A program made the position numbers and the translations under genes. The notes beneath the pieces were generated by a model. The model was given only the letters and a program-made list of their open reading frames with translations. It was not told where the DNA came from and did not search any database. From positions 124,001-188,000 of the forward strand of contig QQVE01000034.1 of assembly GCA_003389325.1 (NCBI GenBank): a DNA stretch of 64,000 bases. Reading direction: 5' to 3'. Source of the DNA: Planctomycetota bacterium (GTDB lineage: Bacteria > Planctomycetota > Planctomycetia > Pirellulales > PALSA-1355). Below, piece by piece: positions 26,672 to 35,245 of the stretch; the first letter of the stretch is position 1, and every line of letters begins with the position of its first letter.

Positions 26672-27159
26672 GAAAGGCCTCCCTCGATGTACCGTAAGCG
26701 TTGCGCCGTCTCGGGCGTGTCCGGAAAGCGGACCTGTGAAAAATCTGCTTCGATTCGGCCGCCCGACGAGCGGCTGCGAGCGCTGTAAAGTGGTTGTCGC
26801 CCAACAAATAGGATAATTAGGCATTTTCCCAGTGGCAAGCAATTTGATGCGTCGCTGGCCGGCGGAGCCGTGCCCGGAAGGTGTGTTCCGGCCGGAAAAA
26901 CGCGGGCCAGGCGCCACCGAGCCGCCCACCGAGGAAGCCATCTTTCGAAGCCGGGCTCACGTGCCGAGCCGCTGCCGCACGGCACCGGACGAGGCGCCCA
27001 CGCGCTCGGCGGCGCCACCGCGGAGCGTGCGGAGATGACGCACGCTTCCGGCGAGCCTGCGCGGCGGCGCGGGCGCATGCGTACGTCTGTTGTGAGCATC
27101 TCAGACGATCGATATACTACACCGCTTCGTTTTTCGCCCACGTCTGCCGCCGAAGCCCC
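26672..27159. other. Long divergent intergenic region
   Basis: This 488-base gap separates divergent genes. The first 160 bases are locally AT-richer (around 26800-26825) and may hold the promoter of the reverse-strand DUF1598 gene. The middle is GC-rich with only chance open frames. The right end carries the predicted promoter at 27090-27118. I see no RNA gene. Confidence 0.4.
27090..27118 (+). promoter_or_regulatory. Predicted sigma-70-type promoter
   Basis: TTGTGA at 27090-27095 (4 of 6 to TTGACA) and TATACT at 27113-27118 (5 of 6) are separated by exactly 17 bases. The downstream ATG is at 27160. This is one of the better promoter matches in the window. Confidence 0.5.
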
Positions 27160-27654
27160 ATGCACTTTTCGCTCATCGATCGCGTGATCCAGCTCGAACC
27201 GGGCGTGAGCATCACGGCCGTGAAGTGCCTGTCGATGGGCGAGGAGTATCTGGCGGATCACTTTCCGCGGTTTCCGGTGATGCCCGGCGTGCTGATGCTG
27301 CAGGCAATGACCGACGCCAGCACGCTGCTGATCGGCGCAAGCGAAGACTTCGCGCACAGCATCGTCACGCTCAAGGAGGCCCGCAACATCCGCTTTGCGG
27401 GTTTCGTGCAACCGGGCCGCACGCTGACGGTCACCGCCACGATTCGCAAACAGGACGAGCGCGAAGTGGAGCTCAAGGCCGAGGGCACGCTCGAGGGCAG
27501 CACGGCGGTGAACGGTCGCCTGGTGCTCGAGCGCTACAATCTGGCCGACACCCGACCCGGCATGGCCGCCACGGACGCCTACCTGCGCGAACGGGCCAAG
27601 GCCCGCCTGGCGATGATGTTCGCGCCGGAGAAGGCGCCGAACCCCGAGGCGTAG
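27160..27654 (+). CDS. FabZ-like hot-dog protein with altered active site
   Basis: This 164-residue protein has the hot-dog fold signature of 3-hydroxyacyl-ACP dehydratase FabZ. DHFPRFPVMPGVLMLQAM places the catalytic His at H34. The acidic partner, normally Glu in the (I/L)EAxAQ block, is Q48 here. The homologue at 56586 has the same spacing and keeps E48. A protein with His but no Glu should be a poor dehydratase, so it may bind acyl groups, act as a thioesterase-like or scaffold protein, or use another residue. The extra C-terminal 30 residues are helical. The start at 27160 gives the standard family N-terminus; the open frame upstream lacks homology. Confidence 0.85.
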   Translation: MHFSLIDRVIQLEPGVSITAVKCLSMGEEYLADHFPRFPVMPGVLMLQAMTDASTLLIGASEDFAHSIVTLKEARNIRFAGFVQPGRTLTVTATIRKQDEREVELKAEGTLEGSTAVNGRLVLERYNLADTRPGMAATDAYLRERAKARLAMMFAPEKAPNPEA

Positions 27655-27700
27655 CCGAGACGGCGTGCTCAAGGGCCGTTCGATCGAATGCCGGGCGTTG

Positions 27701-28960
27701 CTAAGACTCAGCCTTGTCCGGTTGTTCGCCCACCGGCTCGAACACCAGCGGTTCGTTTGACAGCGGGTCGGCGATGCGCATCGACAGGCGGCCGGCGAGC
27801 AAATCTTCAATCCGCCGGCCGACGACTTCGGCGCGCCAGCCGCGTCCCAGGGTGGGCGGCTCGCCGTCGCGCTTGCCCATGCCCAGTCGGTAGGCCACCA
27901 ACTCGCGTACGTCGCTGGTGGTGCCCACGATGCTGGGGGCGAGATGCGCCGCTCGACAGATGCTGGACAGGGCCGTCGAGAGAAACTGCCCCAGCACGGT
28001 CAACTGCGACGGCGCCTCGCGCTGCGCCGGCGTGGGGCACTCGGCATCGGGTACGGCCAGGCCGCGCTCGACGGCGGCGGCCAGCGACGGCAGCACGCGA
28101 TCCAAGTCGCGACGCTCCATTCCGCGCACGGCGCGAATGTGCTTGATGTCGGAGCTCTTTCGCTTGGCCAGCTCGATGATCAGGTCGTCGCGCAGCACGC
28201 GCCGCGTGGGCGAGTCGCGATGCTCGGCCTCTTTTTCGCGCCACCGCCACAGCTCGCGCACCACGGCCAGACTGCGCCGCGACAGGCCCGAAGCGCCCGA
28301 GACCCGCCACCAGCGTTCGCCGCTGCGCGTGGCGGCCACGTCGGACTGCCAGGCGGTCATCTCGTCGTCGAGCCAGGCAGTGCGTTCCAGCTCGGCCAGC
28401 CGGGCCTTGAGCGCCTCGGCCATGGGACCCAGATAGCGCACGTCGTCCAGGGCGTAGGAGAGCTGCGCGGCCGAAAGCGGACGGCGGCGCCAATCGGTGC
28501 GCGTTTCGCCCTTGTGCAGCCGCGTGCCCAGCAGCTTGTACATCAGCGAGCCGTAGCCGGCCGGATACTCGTAGCCCACCAGGCCCGCGGCAATCTGCAC
28601 GTCGAACAGGCCCGTGGGCGGTCGGCCCACCGCGGCCAGGCAAAACAGCAACTCCTCGCGGCCGGCGTGCACCAGCGTCTCGTGCCCCGGCGAGGCGAGC
28701 AGCTCCCAAAACGGCGTGACGTCGCTGATCGTCTGCGGATCGATGACCGCCATGCGTTCGCCGGCGGCCACTTGAATCAGGCAAAGCTGCGGCCGGTAGG
28801 TGTGCTCGGAAACGAACTCGGTGTCGAACGCGATCGTGGGCGCATCGGCCAACTGCCGGCACAGATCGGCAAGCCCCCGATCGGACGTGATGTGCTCGTA
28901 GTCCGATGCAACGTCGGCACGAGGCTTCGATTCGCGGCGGGGGTGCTTGGCCTTTCGCAT
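27701..28960 (-). CDS. rnd: Ribonuclease D
   Basis: This 419-residue 3'-5' exoribonuclease of the DEDD family trims tRNA and other small RNA 3' ends. Exo I is FDTEF with D46 and E48. Exo II is HAGREELLF, where the usual Asp (HAGSEDL in E. coli) is replaced by E103. Exo III is LDDVRYL with D173 and Y176. HRDC-type helical domains follow from about residue 215 (RDDLIIELAKRKSSDIKHI). The length exceeds the usual 370-390 by a basic N-terminal and an acidic C-terminal extension. TACAAT at 28977-28972 lies 11 bases before the ATG and there is no Shine-Dalgarno sequence, so the message may be nearly leaderless. Confidence 0.9.
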   Translation of the reverse strand: MRKAKHPRRESKPRADVASDYEHITSDRGLADLCRQLADAPTIAFDTEFVSEHTYRPQLCLIQVAAGERMAVIDPQTISDVTPFWELLASPGHETLVHAGREELLFCLAAVGRPPTGLFDVQIAAGLVGYEYPAGYGSLMYKLLGTRLHKGETRTDWRRRPLSAAQLSYALDDVRYLGPMAEALKARLAELERTAWLDDEMTAWQSDVAATRSGERWWRVSGASGLSRRSLAVVRELWRWREKEAEHRDSPTRRVLRDDLIIELAKRKSSDIKHIRAVRGMERRDLDRVLPSLAAAVERGLAVPDAECPTPAQREAPSQLTVLGQFLSTALSSICRAAHLAPSIVGTTSDVRELVAYRLGMGKRDGEPPTLGRGWRAEVVGRRIEDLLAGRLSMRIADPLSNEPLVFEPVGEQPDKAES

Positions 28961-29031
28961 AGAGGGTCTGAATTGTATCAGCCGGCACGCAATGCGACCA
29001 CTGCGGTCGCACGCGGCTCGTCAACGGGCTG

Positions 29032-30555
29032 CTAGTGCGGAAGGAACAACCAGGCGGCCAGCGCCAGAACCGGGAGCAGGTAGCCGACGCTATAGCGCAC
29101 GTAACCGAAAAAGCTCGGCATGCGGACGCCCGCCTGTTCGGCGATCGACTTGACCATGAAGTTGGGACCGTTGCCGATGTAGGTCATGGCGCCCATCAGC
29201 ACGGCCCCCAGCGAGATGCCCCGGAGGATCGACTCGGCGACGCCCGCCACAAGCGTCGCGCCCTCGGCTGCCGGCAGCGTCTGCGCGGTTTTGAAAAACA
29301 CCAGGTAGGTCGGCGCGTTGTCGAGCACGGCCGAGAGAAAGCCCGTGGCCCAATAGAACTCCTGGGGCGAATTGATCCCCAGCGACGAACCGCGCGCGTT
29401 GAGGATCTCGAGCGCCGGCTGCATGGCCACGAAGATCCCGATGAACAGGGCGGCCACTTCGATGATGGCGAAGTAATCGAAGTTGTTGTCGTCGCGCACG
29501 ACCTGCGGCCCCAGCAACAGCGATGCGGCCACGAGTCCCAACTGCACCATTTCGCGCAGATACAGCCAGGGTTGCCAGTCGGTGCCCGGCACCGGCTTGG
29601 AAGGGTCGAGCAGGGCCACCGACAGAATCACGCCCAGCAGCAGCAATCCGTTGGGCCAGACGCCCGAGAACCGCAGCGGCCGCACGCGCCGTTCGTCGCG
29701 CACGATATCGACGGTGGTCTCGTGCCGGTAGTAATAGAAGTGGTCGACGAGGAAATAGATCGTCAGCAGCATGCCGTTGACAAACAGCCAGGAGCGCCAC
29801 AGCGATAGGGTCCACAGAAAGTCGACCCCATTCAGGTAGCCCAGAAACAGGGGCGGGTCACCAATGGGCAACAGCAACCCGCCGCAGTTGCACACCACGA
29901 AGATAAAGAACACGACCGTGTGGGCCACGTGCTTGCGCTCGCGATTGGTCTCGAGCAACGGCCGAATCAACAGCATCGCCGCGCCGGTGGTGCCGATGAA
30001 GCTGGCCAGGCTCCCGCCGGCCGCGATGAAGACCGCGTTCGTGAGGCTATGGGCCCGCAGGTCGCCGGTGATGCGAATGCCGCCGCTGATCGTGTACAGG
30101 CTGAACAGCAGCACGATGAAGGGGATGTATTCGGCCTCGATCGAATGCCGCAACGTCTCGGCGGCCCGGTGCACGCTGGCGTCGGGGTGCCCCAGCGCCA
30201 GGTAGAGCAGGGTAATCATCCCCAGCGTGCCGGCCACGTAGAACTTGTGCAGATTGTTTTCCCACCAGTGCGCCGTGTGCTCGATCAGCGGCAACACGGC
30301 GATGGCGCCCAGCAGGATCGTAAAGGGAATCACCGAGAGCAGGCCGGGGATTTCTTCGGCGGCCTCGGCCTCGTGCCCTTGGCCGTGTTCGGCGGGCGCG
30401 TCGTGTGCGGCGTGTTCCGCGTGCCCGGCGGTGGTCGTATCGGTCCAGCCCAGCGCCGTGATCAGCGCGTATCCCGCGAGTATCGAGAAAATCGCGAGAA
30501 TGACAGGCTTGTGCACGTTCGACTTCCACTTGCCGCCGGGCATTCCAGATTCCAT
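29032..30555 (-). CDS. Sodium:proton antiporter (NhaD/ion transporter superfamily)
   Basis: This 507-residue membrane protein has about 12 hydrophobic helices. Conserved blocks are SFIGTTGAAMLLIRPLL, CNCGGLLLPIGDPPLFLGYL and, in the second half, SAVLDNAPTYLVFF and MTYIGNGPNFMVKSIAE. These repeated (G/D)NAP or GDPP turns are typical of the ion transporter superfamily containing NhaD and ArsB. A His-rich loop (residues 43-65, HAEHAAHDAPAEHGQGH) lies between the first two helices and may bind metal or sense pH. The start is the ATG at 30553-30555 with GGAGAAGG upstream. Confidence 0.87.
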   Translation of the reverse strand: MESGMPGGKWKSNVHKPVILAIFSILAGYALITALGWTDTTTAGHAEHAAHDAPAEHGQGHEAEAAEEIPGLLSVIPFTILLGAIAVLPLIEHTAHWWENNLHKFYVAGTLGMITLLYLALGHPDASVHRAAETLRHSIEAEYIPFIVLLFSLYTISGGIRITGDLRAHSLTNAVFIAAGGSLASFIGTTGAAMLLIRPLLETNRERKHVAHTVVFFIFVVCNCGGLLLPIGDPPLFLGYLNGVDFLWTLSLWRSWLFVNGMLLTIYFLVDHFYYYRHETTVDIVRDERRVRPLRFSGVWPNGLLLLGVILSVALLDPSKPVPGTDWQPWLYLREMVQLGLVAASLLLGPQVVRDDNNFDYFAIIEVAALFIGIFVAMQPALEILNARGSSLGINSPQEFYWATGFLSAVLDNAPTYLVFFKTAQTLPAAEGATLVAGVAESILRGISLGAVLMGAMTYIGNGPNFMVKSIAEQAGVRMPSFFGYVRYSVGYLLPVLALAAWLFLPH

Positions 30556-30740
30556 TGCCTTCTCCGCCTGCCGCCCCAGAGAATACGATTGTCCGCCGAA
30601 AATCAAGGGCCACGCTCGCCGCCGCGCCGCCGTTGGTGCCCGCGGGTCGCACGCCTGCCGCACGAACCGTCCTTTTGCTAAACTGGCGCACGCATCGGCA
30701 ATTGCGGTGGGCCGCAGGGAGCCATTGGACTGGGGAGAAC

Positions 30741-31289
30741 ATGGAGATCTGGCTCCGCACAAATGCCCGGGCCTTGCTGTTCGGCATGGTGCCCCCGGCA
30801 CTCTTCGCCCTGATGGGCGTGCTGCTGCTAGTCGGGCTACCGGGGCGCGAACCTCCGGACTGGCTGCGGATCGTAGGCACCGGCGTATTGGTTCTGTCGC
30901 TGGTGGTTCTCGGCGCTCTGGCGTGGCAGATTCGCCAGCCGCGCATGGCGTATCGCCCGGGCAAGCTCTTGCTCTGGCTGCGCCCGGGTGGGCCGATCGA
31001 AGTGCCCCTCGAGGTCGTCGAGTGTTTTCTGCTGGGCCAGGCTCCCAGCCTGCTGCCGGGCAAGCGGCAGCGGGAATCGAAGTCCTCGGCGCTGGTGGTG
31101 CGCATCGCCGATCGCGCCGCGGAGTGGCATCAACAGGAAGTGAAGCCGCAGTTGGGCCAATGGTGCGACGGCTACATCACGATTCGCGGCACCTGGTGCG
31201 AACCGCTGAACGTCGACGTCGTGAATCGCCTGAATCAACGGCTGGCCGAGGTGTCGCGGGCTCCTTCCCCTCAGCGAGGCGGCACATGA
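30741..31289 (+). CDS. Two-helix membrane protein of unknown function
   Basis: This 182-residue protein has two N-terminal transmembrane helices (residues about 11-32 and 45-64). The cytoplasmic C-terminal domain contains RPGKLLLWLRPGGPIEVPLE and ends in a helix. I cannot assign a family. GGGGAGA precedes the ATG. Its TGA overlaps the ATG of the MfnB gene in an ATGA, so the two are translationally coupled. That suggests a shared function or at least matched dosage. Confidence 0.75.
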   Translation: MEIWLRTNARALLFGMVPPALFALMGVLLLVGLPGREPPDWLRIVGTGVLVLSLVVLGALAWQIRQPRMAYRPGKLLLWLRPGGPIEVPLEVVECFLLGQAPSLLPGKRQRESKSSALVVRIADRAAEWHQQEVKPQLGQWCDGYITIRGTWCEPLNVDVVNRLNQRLAEVSRAPSPQRGGT

Positions 31290-32032
31290 CGCGGTTGCTG
31301 GTAAGCGTGCGCAGTGCCGAGGAAGCCGAACAGGCCCTGGCCGGCGGCGCCGCGTTGATCGACGTGAAGGAACCGGACCGCGGCCCGTTGGGCGCCGCAG
31401 CGGCGAGCGTAATCGCCGCGGTCGTCCAGCGCGTCGGTGGGCGCGCGCCGGTTAGCGCCGCGCTGGGCGAATTGCACGAAGGAAACGCGCTCCAGGCATC
31501 GCTGGCCCGGCGGGTGGCCTTTGCCAAGTTCGGGTTGGCCGGATGCGGCGACGATTTGCGCTGGAAAGATCGCTGGCGGGCGGAGGTGCGGTTGCTGCCC
31601 GAGGGCGTTGCGCCGGTCGGGGTAGTCTACGCCGACTGGTCCGCGGCCCGGGCTCCGGATCCTCGGGAGGTACTGGCCGCGGCCGCCGAGCTCGGTTGCG
31701 GGGCACTGTTGGTCGATACCTACGACAAGTCGGCCGGCTCGGTCGCGAATCTCTGGTCGCACCAGCAGTTGCGATGGTTGGTGACCGAAGCACGCGCCGC
31801 GGGAATGCGGAGCGTCGTGGCCGGCAGCTTGTGCCTGGACGACTTGAAAGCCCTGGCGTGGCTCGAGCCCGACTACTTCGGCGTGCGCCGCGCGGCGTGT
31901 TCCGGCGGGCGCAGCGGACGGTTGAGCGCCGCGCGCGTGGACGAGCTGGTCGACGCAATCGGCGGCGGCAGGATCGACGGCCGGACAATCGAACGCTCGT
32001 CCGAGGGGATCGCACACACACTTCCCGATTAA
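31286..32032 (+). CDS. mfnB: (5-formylfuran-3-yl)methyl phosphate synthase (MfnB, DUF556)
   Basis: This 248-residue TIM-barrel enzyme of the DUF556/MfnB family condenses two glyceraldehyde-3-phosphate molecules to the furan precursor of methanofuran. The N-terminal LIDVKEPDRGPLGAA contains K28, the expected Schiff-base lysine. Further conserved Lys are K81 (FAKFGL) and K148 (LLVDTYDKSAGS). Several Planctomycetes carry tetrahydromethanopterin/methanofuran-type C1 enzymes, which explains a bacterial copy. The start overlaps the upstream stop (ATGA at 31286-31289). The frame continues far upstream, but that is a shadow of the coding DNA before it. No other C1 genes are in the window. Confidence 0.88.
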   Translation: MTRLLVSVRSAEEAEQALAGGAALIDVKEPDRGPLGAAAASVIAAVVQRVGGRAPVSAALGELHEGNALQASLARRVAFAKFGLAGCGDDLRWKDRWRAEVRLLPEGVAPVGVVYADWSAARAPDPREVLAAAAELGCGALLVDTYDKSAGSVANLWSHQQLRWLVTEARAAGMRSVVAGSLCLDDLKALAWLEPDYFGVRRAACSGGRSGRLSAARVDELVDAIGGGRIDGRTIERSSEGIAHTLPD

Positions 32033-32036
32033 TTGC

Positions 32037-32066
32037 TTGACAAGGGGGCGCAGCGTGGAATACACC
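32037..32066 (+). promoter_or_regulatory. Possible promoter of the small gene at 32188
   Basis: A perfect TTGACA lies at 32037-32042, immediately after the MfnB stop. TACACC at 32061-32066 (3 of 6 to TATAAT) follows after 18 bases. The -10 match is weak, but the position just before a separate small gene is sensible. Confidence 0.3.
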
Positions 32067-32187
32067 ATGCGTTTGCGATGCAAGGAACCCGCGTACGCCT
32101 TGGGCCGAGGGAGCATCGCGAGAGGCTGTCTCAACGCGGCGACAGCCGCACGTAGCTAGTGGCTAAGCTGGAGCAAGGAGCTGCACC

Positions 32188-32391
32188 GTGCCAAGTACGA
32201 TTCTGGAAGCGATTCAGATGGGGCTGTGGGACTTTGAGCCGAGGGAGGTGGAAGCGGAAGAATTCGAGGCCTGTGCGTCGATGCCGGGTACGGCCGACAA
32301 GTTGACCGTGCTCGCCGAGCGGGTTCGGCAGGGCCTGCCCTTGTGGCACCCCGACGATCGGCAAGACCTCGATGAGGAATCCGAGTTCTAG
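32188..32391 (+). CDS. Small conserved planctomycete protein
   Basis: This 67-residue acidic protein starts at a GTG with AAGGAG eight bases upstream. The pattern is a helix (TILEAIQMGLWDFEP), a middle ending in LAERVRQGLPLWHPDDR, and an acidic tail. I have the impression of a conserved family in Planctomycetes with the motif LPLWHP(D/E)D, but no function is known. There are no membrane or metal-binding features. Confidence 0.7.
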   Translation: MPSTILEAIQMGLWDFEPREVEAEEFEACASMPGTADKLTVLAERVRQGLPLWHPDDRQDLDEESEF

Positions 32392-32656
32392 GTTACGGTA
32401 ATCGAAAGCCACACGCGCGTTCCTGGCATTCCGCGCAAGCGCCGTGTGAGCGTTGTGGCGTAGGGATATCGACGCGAGGCATGTCCGTGCGATCTTGCAT
32501 CGCGGCCCGGCCGGTGGGGACCGTCTGGTTCCCGGGGGCAGCGATTCGGTATACTCGGGAGACCCTGTTGGGTTTGGCCGGAACCGCCAGCGCAAGCACG
32601 CGGCCGGCACGCGAGGGAGTCATCGTCCATCTACTTTAAGCAGGAATTGCTCGACC

Positions 32657-32959
32657 ATGCCCAGTCTTTCGATCACCGTTCCCCATTCGCTCACAGCCGA
32701 CCAAGCCACGGAACGTCTCAAGGCGCTGTTCGAGAAGCTCAAAGCCGAGCACCAGGACAAGATGAGCAACCTCGAAGAGAAATGGGACGGCAATCACCTG
32801 GAGTACGGCTTCTCAACCTTCGGCTTCAACATCAAAGGCGACATGAACGTCGAGCCGAACGAGGTAAAGGTCAACGGCAGCCTGCCGTTTGCGGCCATGA
32901 TGTTCAAAGGCAAGATCGAAGAATCGGTCCGTCAGGAACTCGAGAAGGTTCTGGCCTAG
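32657..32959 (+). CDS. Polyhydroxyalkanoic acid system protein (PHA_gran_rgn family)
   Basis: This 100-residue protein matches the small PHA-system/PHA_gran_rgn family. It has an N-terminal strand MPSLSITVPHSLT, a long amphipathic helix (ATERLKALFEKLKAEHQDKM), then FGFNIKGDMNVEPNEVKVNG, AAMMFKGKIEESVRQELEKVL. Members are found with polyhydroxyalkanoate granules in some bacteria, but many hosts lack that pathway, so the role here is uncertain. TATACT at 32550-32555 upstream may be a -10 element. The frame is open from 32453, but homology begins at 32657. Confidence 0.78.
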   Translation: MPSLSITVPHSLTADQATERLKALFEKLKAEHQDKMSNLEEKWDGNHLEYGFSTFGFNIKGDMNVEPNEVKVNGSLPFAAMMFKGKIEESVRQELEKVLA

Positions 32960-32969
32960 CGCGTGCCGC

Positions 32970-34094
32970 TTAGGGCTTGGGCTTTACGGCGACGTTTCGC
33001 CCGTCGCGCTGAAAGGCCAGCCCCGTGTCGGCGAACACGGCCTCGAGCAGCGCGTCGAGATCGGCGTCCTGCACCTGCACGCTGACGAGTTGATCGGCGG
33101 CGATGCCGGCCGACTCCGTCGCGTCGCGATCCCATTGGAACGTCAGGCTCAGCCGGCTGGAGAGTTGCTCGACCAGTTTATCGAGCGCCGTGTTCTCGAC
33201 GGCCAGTTGATACACCTCCGGCCCGGTCTTCACCGTCGTCTTGCGCCGCGGCCGGCCTGCCAGTGCCTGCTCGATGCGGTCGTGATCTTCGACGCGCGCG
33301 GTCACGAAAATCTCCTGGCCCTCGAGCCGGATCTTCGTATGCGGCAGTTGTCGGGCCCAACGCCGGGCCACGTTGCGGGCCGCCACCCCGCCGTGGTAAG
33401 TGCGTTCAATAGCGATCGGCTCGCGCAGGTCCACCAGCTCGACGCGCTTGCCCGTGCGATCGATGCGATAGGTCAGGTCGAACTGCGCGGTGAGCAGCGT
33501 CATTCGATCGAGCCAGGAAAGCGGCGGCAAATTGCACTCGGGCCACAGATCGTGCGGAATGCGCTCGGCGCCGACGATCTCGACCTCGGCCTCGGCGGCC
33601 AGTTGCGCTAACAGGTCGCGCGGCTGCGCGAGGCGATCCCAATGCCAATCTCGCATCAACAGAAACTTGCGCGAGACGTCGCGCGGCAGCTTGCTCGCCT
33701 CGTCCAGTCGTAGCGCCCCCAGAGTGCGCAATCGCCCGGCGCTTTCGCGTGGTCCGAAGTAGGCCACCGGACCGAACTGGCAGTAGCCGATCGTCACGTG
33801 ACCGGCGATCGCGGCCAGGGCCTGTTCGAGCGGTTCGCCGTCGATGGCCAGCGTCACCGACTGGTTCGGGTCGACCCGACGATCGCGCAAGATCGCCAGG
33901 TGCTGCGCGCTGCTGAGGCTGCTCAAAGCGCGATCAAGCGGCGTGCCGTGCCACGAAACACGCGTGGGCGATGCCAGTTGTTGCTTGAGATGGGGCCCTT
34001 CGACCCAAGACGCACCGTCTGCCCTTGCCGGGACCGCCGGGGTCGTCAGCCAAATCAAAATCAACAGGCCGGCAAAACGACTATGGCAAAACAT
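32970..34094 (-). CDS. Exported STN/secretin-N-domain protein
   Basis: This 374-residue protein has an N-terminal signal peptide (MFCHSRFAGLLILIWLTTPAVPARA). It contains repeated STN-like (secretin and TonB short N-terminal) units: GTPLDRALSSLSSAQHLAI near residue 50, and a C-terminal NTALDKLVEQLSSRLSLTFQ, DADLDALLEAVFADTGLAF. These bind partner proteins in secretins and TonB receptors. Here there is no secretin barrel or plug, so it may be a stand-alone periplasmic sensor or scaffold. An in-frame ATG at 34208 gives a longer protein, but it would bury the signal sequence. Confidence 0.75.
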   Translation of the reverse strand: MFCHSRFAGLLILIWLTTPAVPARADGASWVEGPHLKQQLASPTRVSWHGTPLDRALSSLSSAQHLAILRDRRVDPNQSVTLAIDGEPLEQALAAIAGHVTIGYCQFGPVAYFGPRESAGRLRTLGALRLDEASKLPRDVSRKFLLMRDWHWDRLAQPRDLLAQLAAEAEVEIVGAERIPHDLWPECNLPPLSWLDRMTLLTAQFDLTYRIDRTGKRVELVDLREPIAIERTYHGGVAARNVARRWARQLPHTKIRLEGQEIFVTARVEDHDRIEQALAGRPRRKTTVKTGPEVYQLAVENTALDKLVEQLSSRLSLTFQWDRDATESAGIAADQLVSVQVQDADLDALLEAVFADTGLAFQRDGRNVAVKPKP

Positions 34095-34330
34095 GGGGAG
34101 AGACTCGCCACACGGCGGAGCTGCTGGGAAACGCCTCGAAAGGCTCTTCGTTGCATTGTCCACCAAGGAACCGCCTTGCGGAAGGTTTTTTTGGCCGTCC
34201 GCTTGCACCTCGGTTGGTAATTCGGCGCGGGCCGATTACACTGAATCTTATCACGGGTGGGGTGCTACTGGAGACTTCTACTGACGCCGCCCTCAACCCC
34301 CCGCGGCGTTTTTCGAGGACGTACCATACC

Positions 34331-34993
34331 ATGAGCAGCGGCACCCGCGGTCCACTCTTGCACCGCATCTACAAAGCCTACCTGGTCGATCAGAACACGA
34401 CCGCTTTTTCCGACAACGTTCGCAAACGCTACACGATCGGCACGCTGGAGCGCATCGCGCAAAGCGGCGATCGCATGGCCCGCCGGGCGGCAATCCTGGC
34501 GTTGAGCGGGCTGGCCGATTACGAATCGAACGCCGTGATGGGCCGCGCCCTGCACGACAACGATCGGGGCGTGCGGATGCTGGCCGAAAACGGTATCCGC
34601 TCGCTGTGGTGCCGCGTCGGCGATCCGGCCCAGCGCAAGGCGCTGCAGGCGATTATCGACTTGAACAAGCAGCGGCGTTTCGAGTCGGCCGTCAAGAAGG
34701 CCGGCAAGCTCATCGCGCATGCTCCCTGGCTGGCCGAAACCTGGAACCAGCGGGCGCTGGCCTTCTTCAGCCAGAAGAAGTACAGCGAGTCGATTCGCGA
34801 CTGCAACCAGGCGCTGGAGATCAACCCCTATCATTTCGGCGCCGCGACCGGCATGGCCCAGTCGTACCTGCGGCTGGGCAACCGCCCGGCGGCGCTCGAG
34901 TGCTTTCAGCGCGCTTTGCAGCTCAATCCCAACCTGGAAGGCGTCCGGGCACAGGTGCACCACTTGCGGCGGATGCTCAAGCGGCAAGAATAG
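34331..34993 (+). CDS. TPR protein with HEAT-like N-terminus
   Basis: This 220-residue soluble protein has a HEAT-like N-terminal half (RMARRAAILALSGLADYES, RALHDNDRGVRMLAENGI). At least two tetratricopeptide repeats follow (AETWNQRALAFFSQKKYSES, CNQALEINPYHFGAATGMAQ, LRLGNRPAALECFQRALQLN). It probably mediates protein contacts. The ATG at 34331 begins the homologous part; the upstream frame is non-homologous. The gene is divergent from the STN protein, 237 bases between starts. Confidence 0.8.
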   Translation: MSSGTRGPLLHRIYKAYLVDQNTTAFSDNVRKRYTIGTLERIAQSGDRMARRAAILALSGLADYESNAVMGRALHDNDRGVRMLAENGIRSLWCRVGDPAQRKALQAIIDLNKQRRFESAVKKAGKLIAHAPWLAETWNQRALAFFSQKKYSESIRDCNQALEINPYHFGAATGMAQSYLRLGNRPAALECFQRALQLNPNLEGVRAQVHHLRRMLKRQE

Positions 34994-35123
34994 AGCCCTG
35001 GTGAAGGACGTGATCGCGCGGGCCGGTTCTCGGTTTCCTGCAATATCGAATCGCGCCGCGCCGCATCGCGTTGCTTCGGAAGCGGTCACCGACAGGGTCC
35101 CAGCGATCGCCCGCTAATTGGGC

Positions 35124-35151
35124 GGTGCAGCTCACGCTTGCGTGTGCATGC
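35124..35151. repeat. Dispersed short repeat, family C (copy 1)
   Basis: A 28-base sequence GGTGC-AG-CTCACGCTTGCGTG then TGCATGC closely resembles 58472-58500. Its core CACGC-TT-GCGTG is a small palindrome. It lies in the intergenic stretch before glpD. Confidence 0.45.
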
Positions 35152-35245
35152 CGTAGGGGGCCGACTGCAGGAACCGCGGACGTGACTTCCGCAACCTGCG
35201 TCGATTTGAGCTTCGGGACAAAAAACTGCGAGGGACGCACCGCTT

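Noticed and set aside
26832-27187. Small forward frames in the gap before the hot-dog gene
   Set aside because: Low-complexity Arg/Pro composition with no ribosome site; the region holds a good promoter instead.
30245-31285. Upstream extension of the MfnB frame
   Set aside because: It overlaps the antiporter on the other strand and the membrane-protein gene in another frame; homology begins at 31286.
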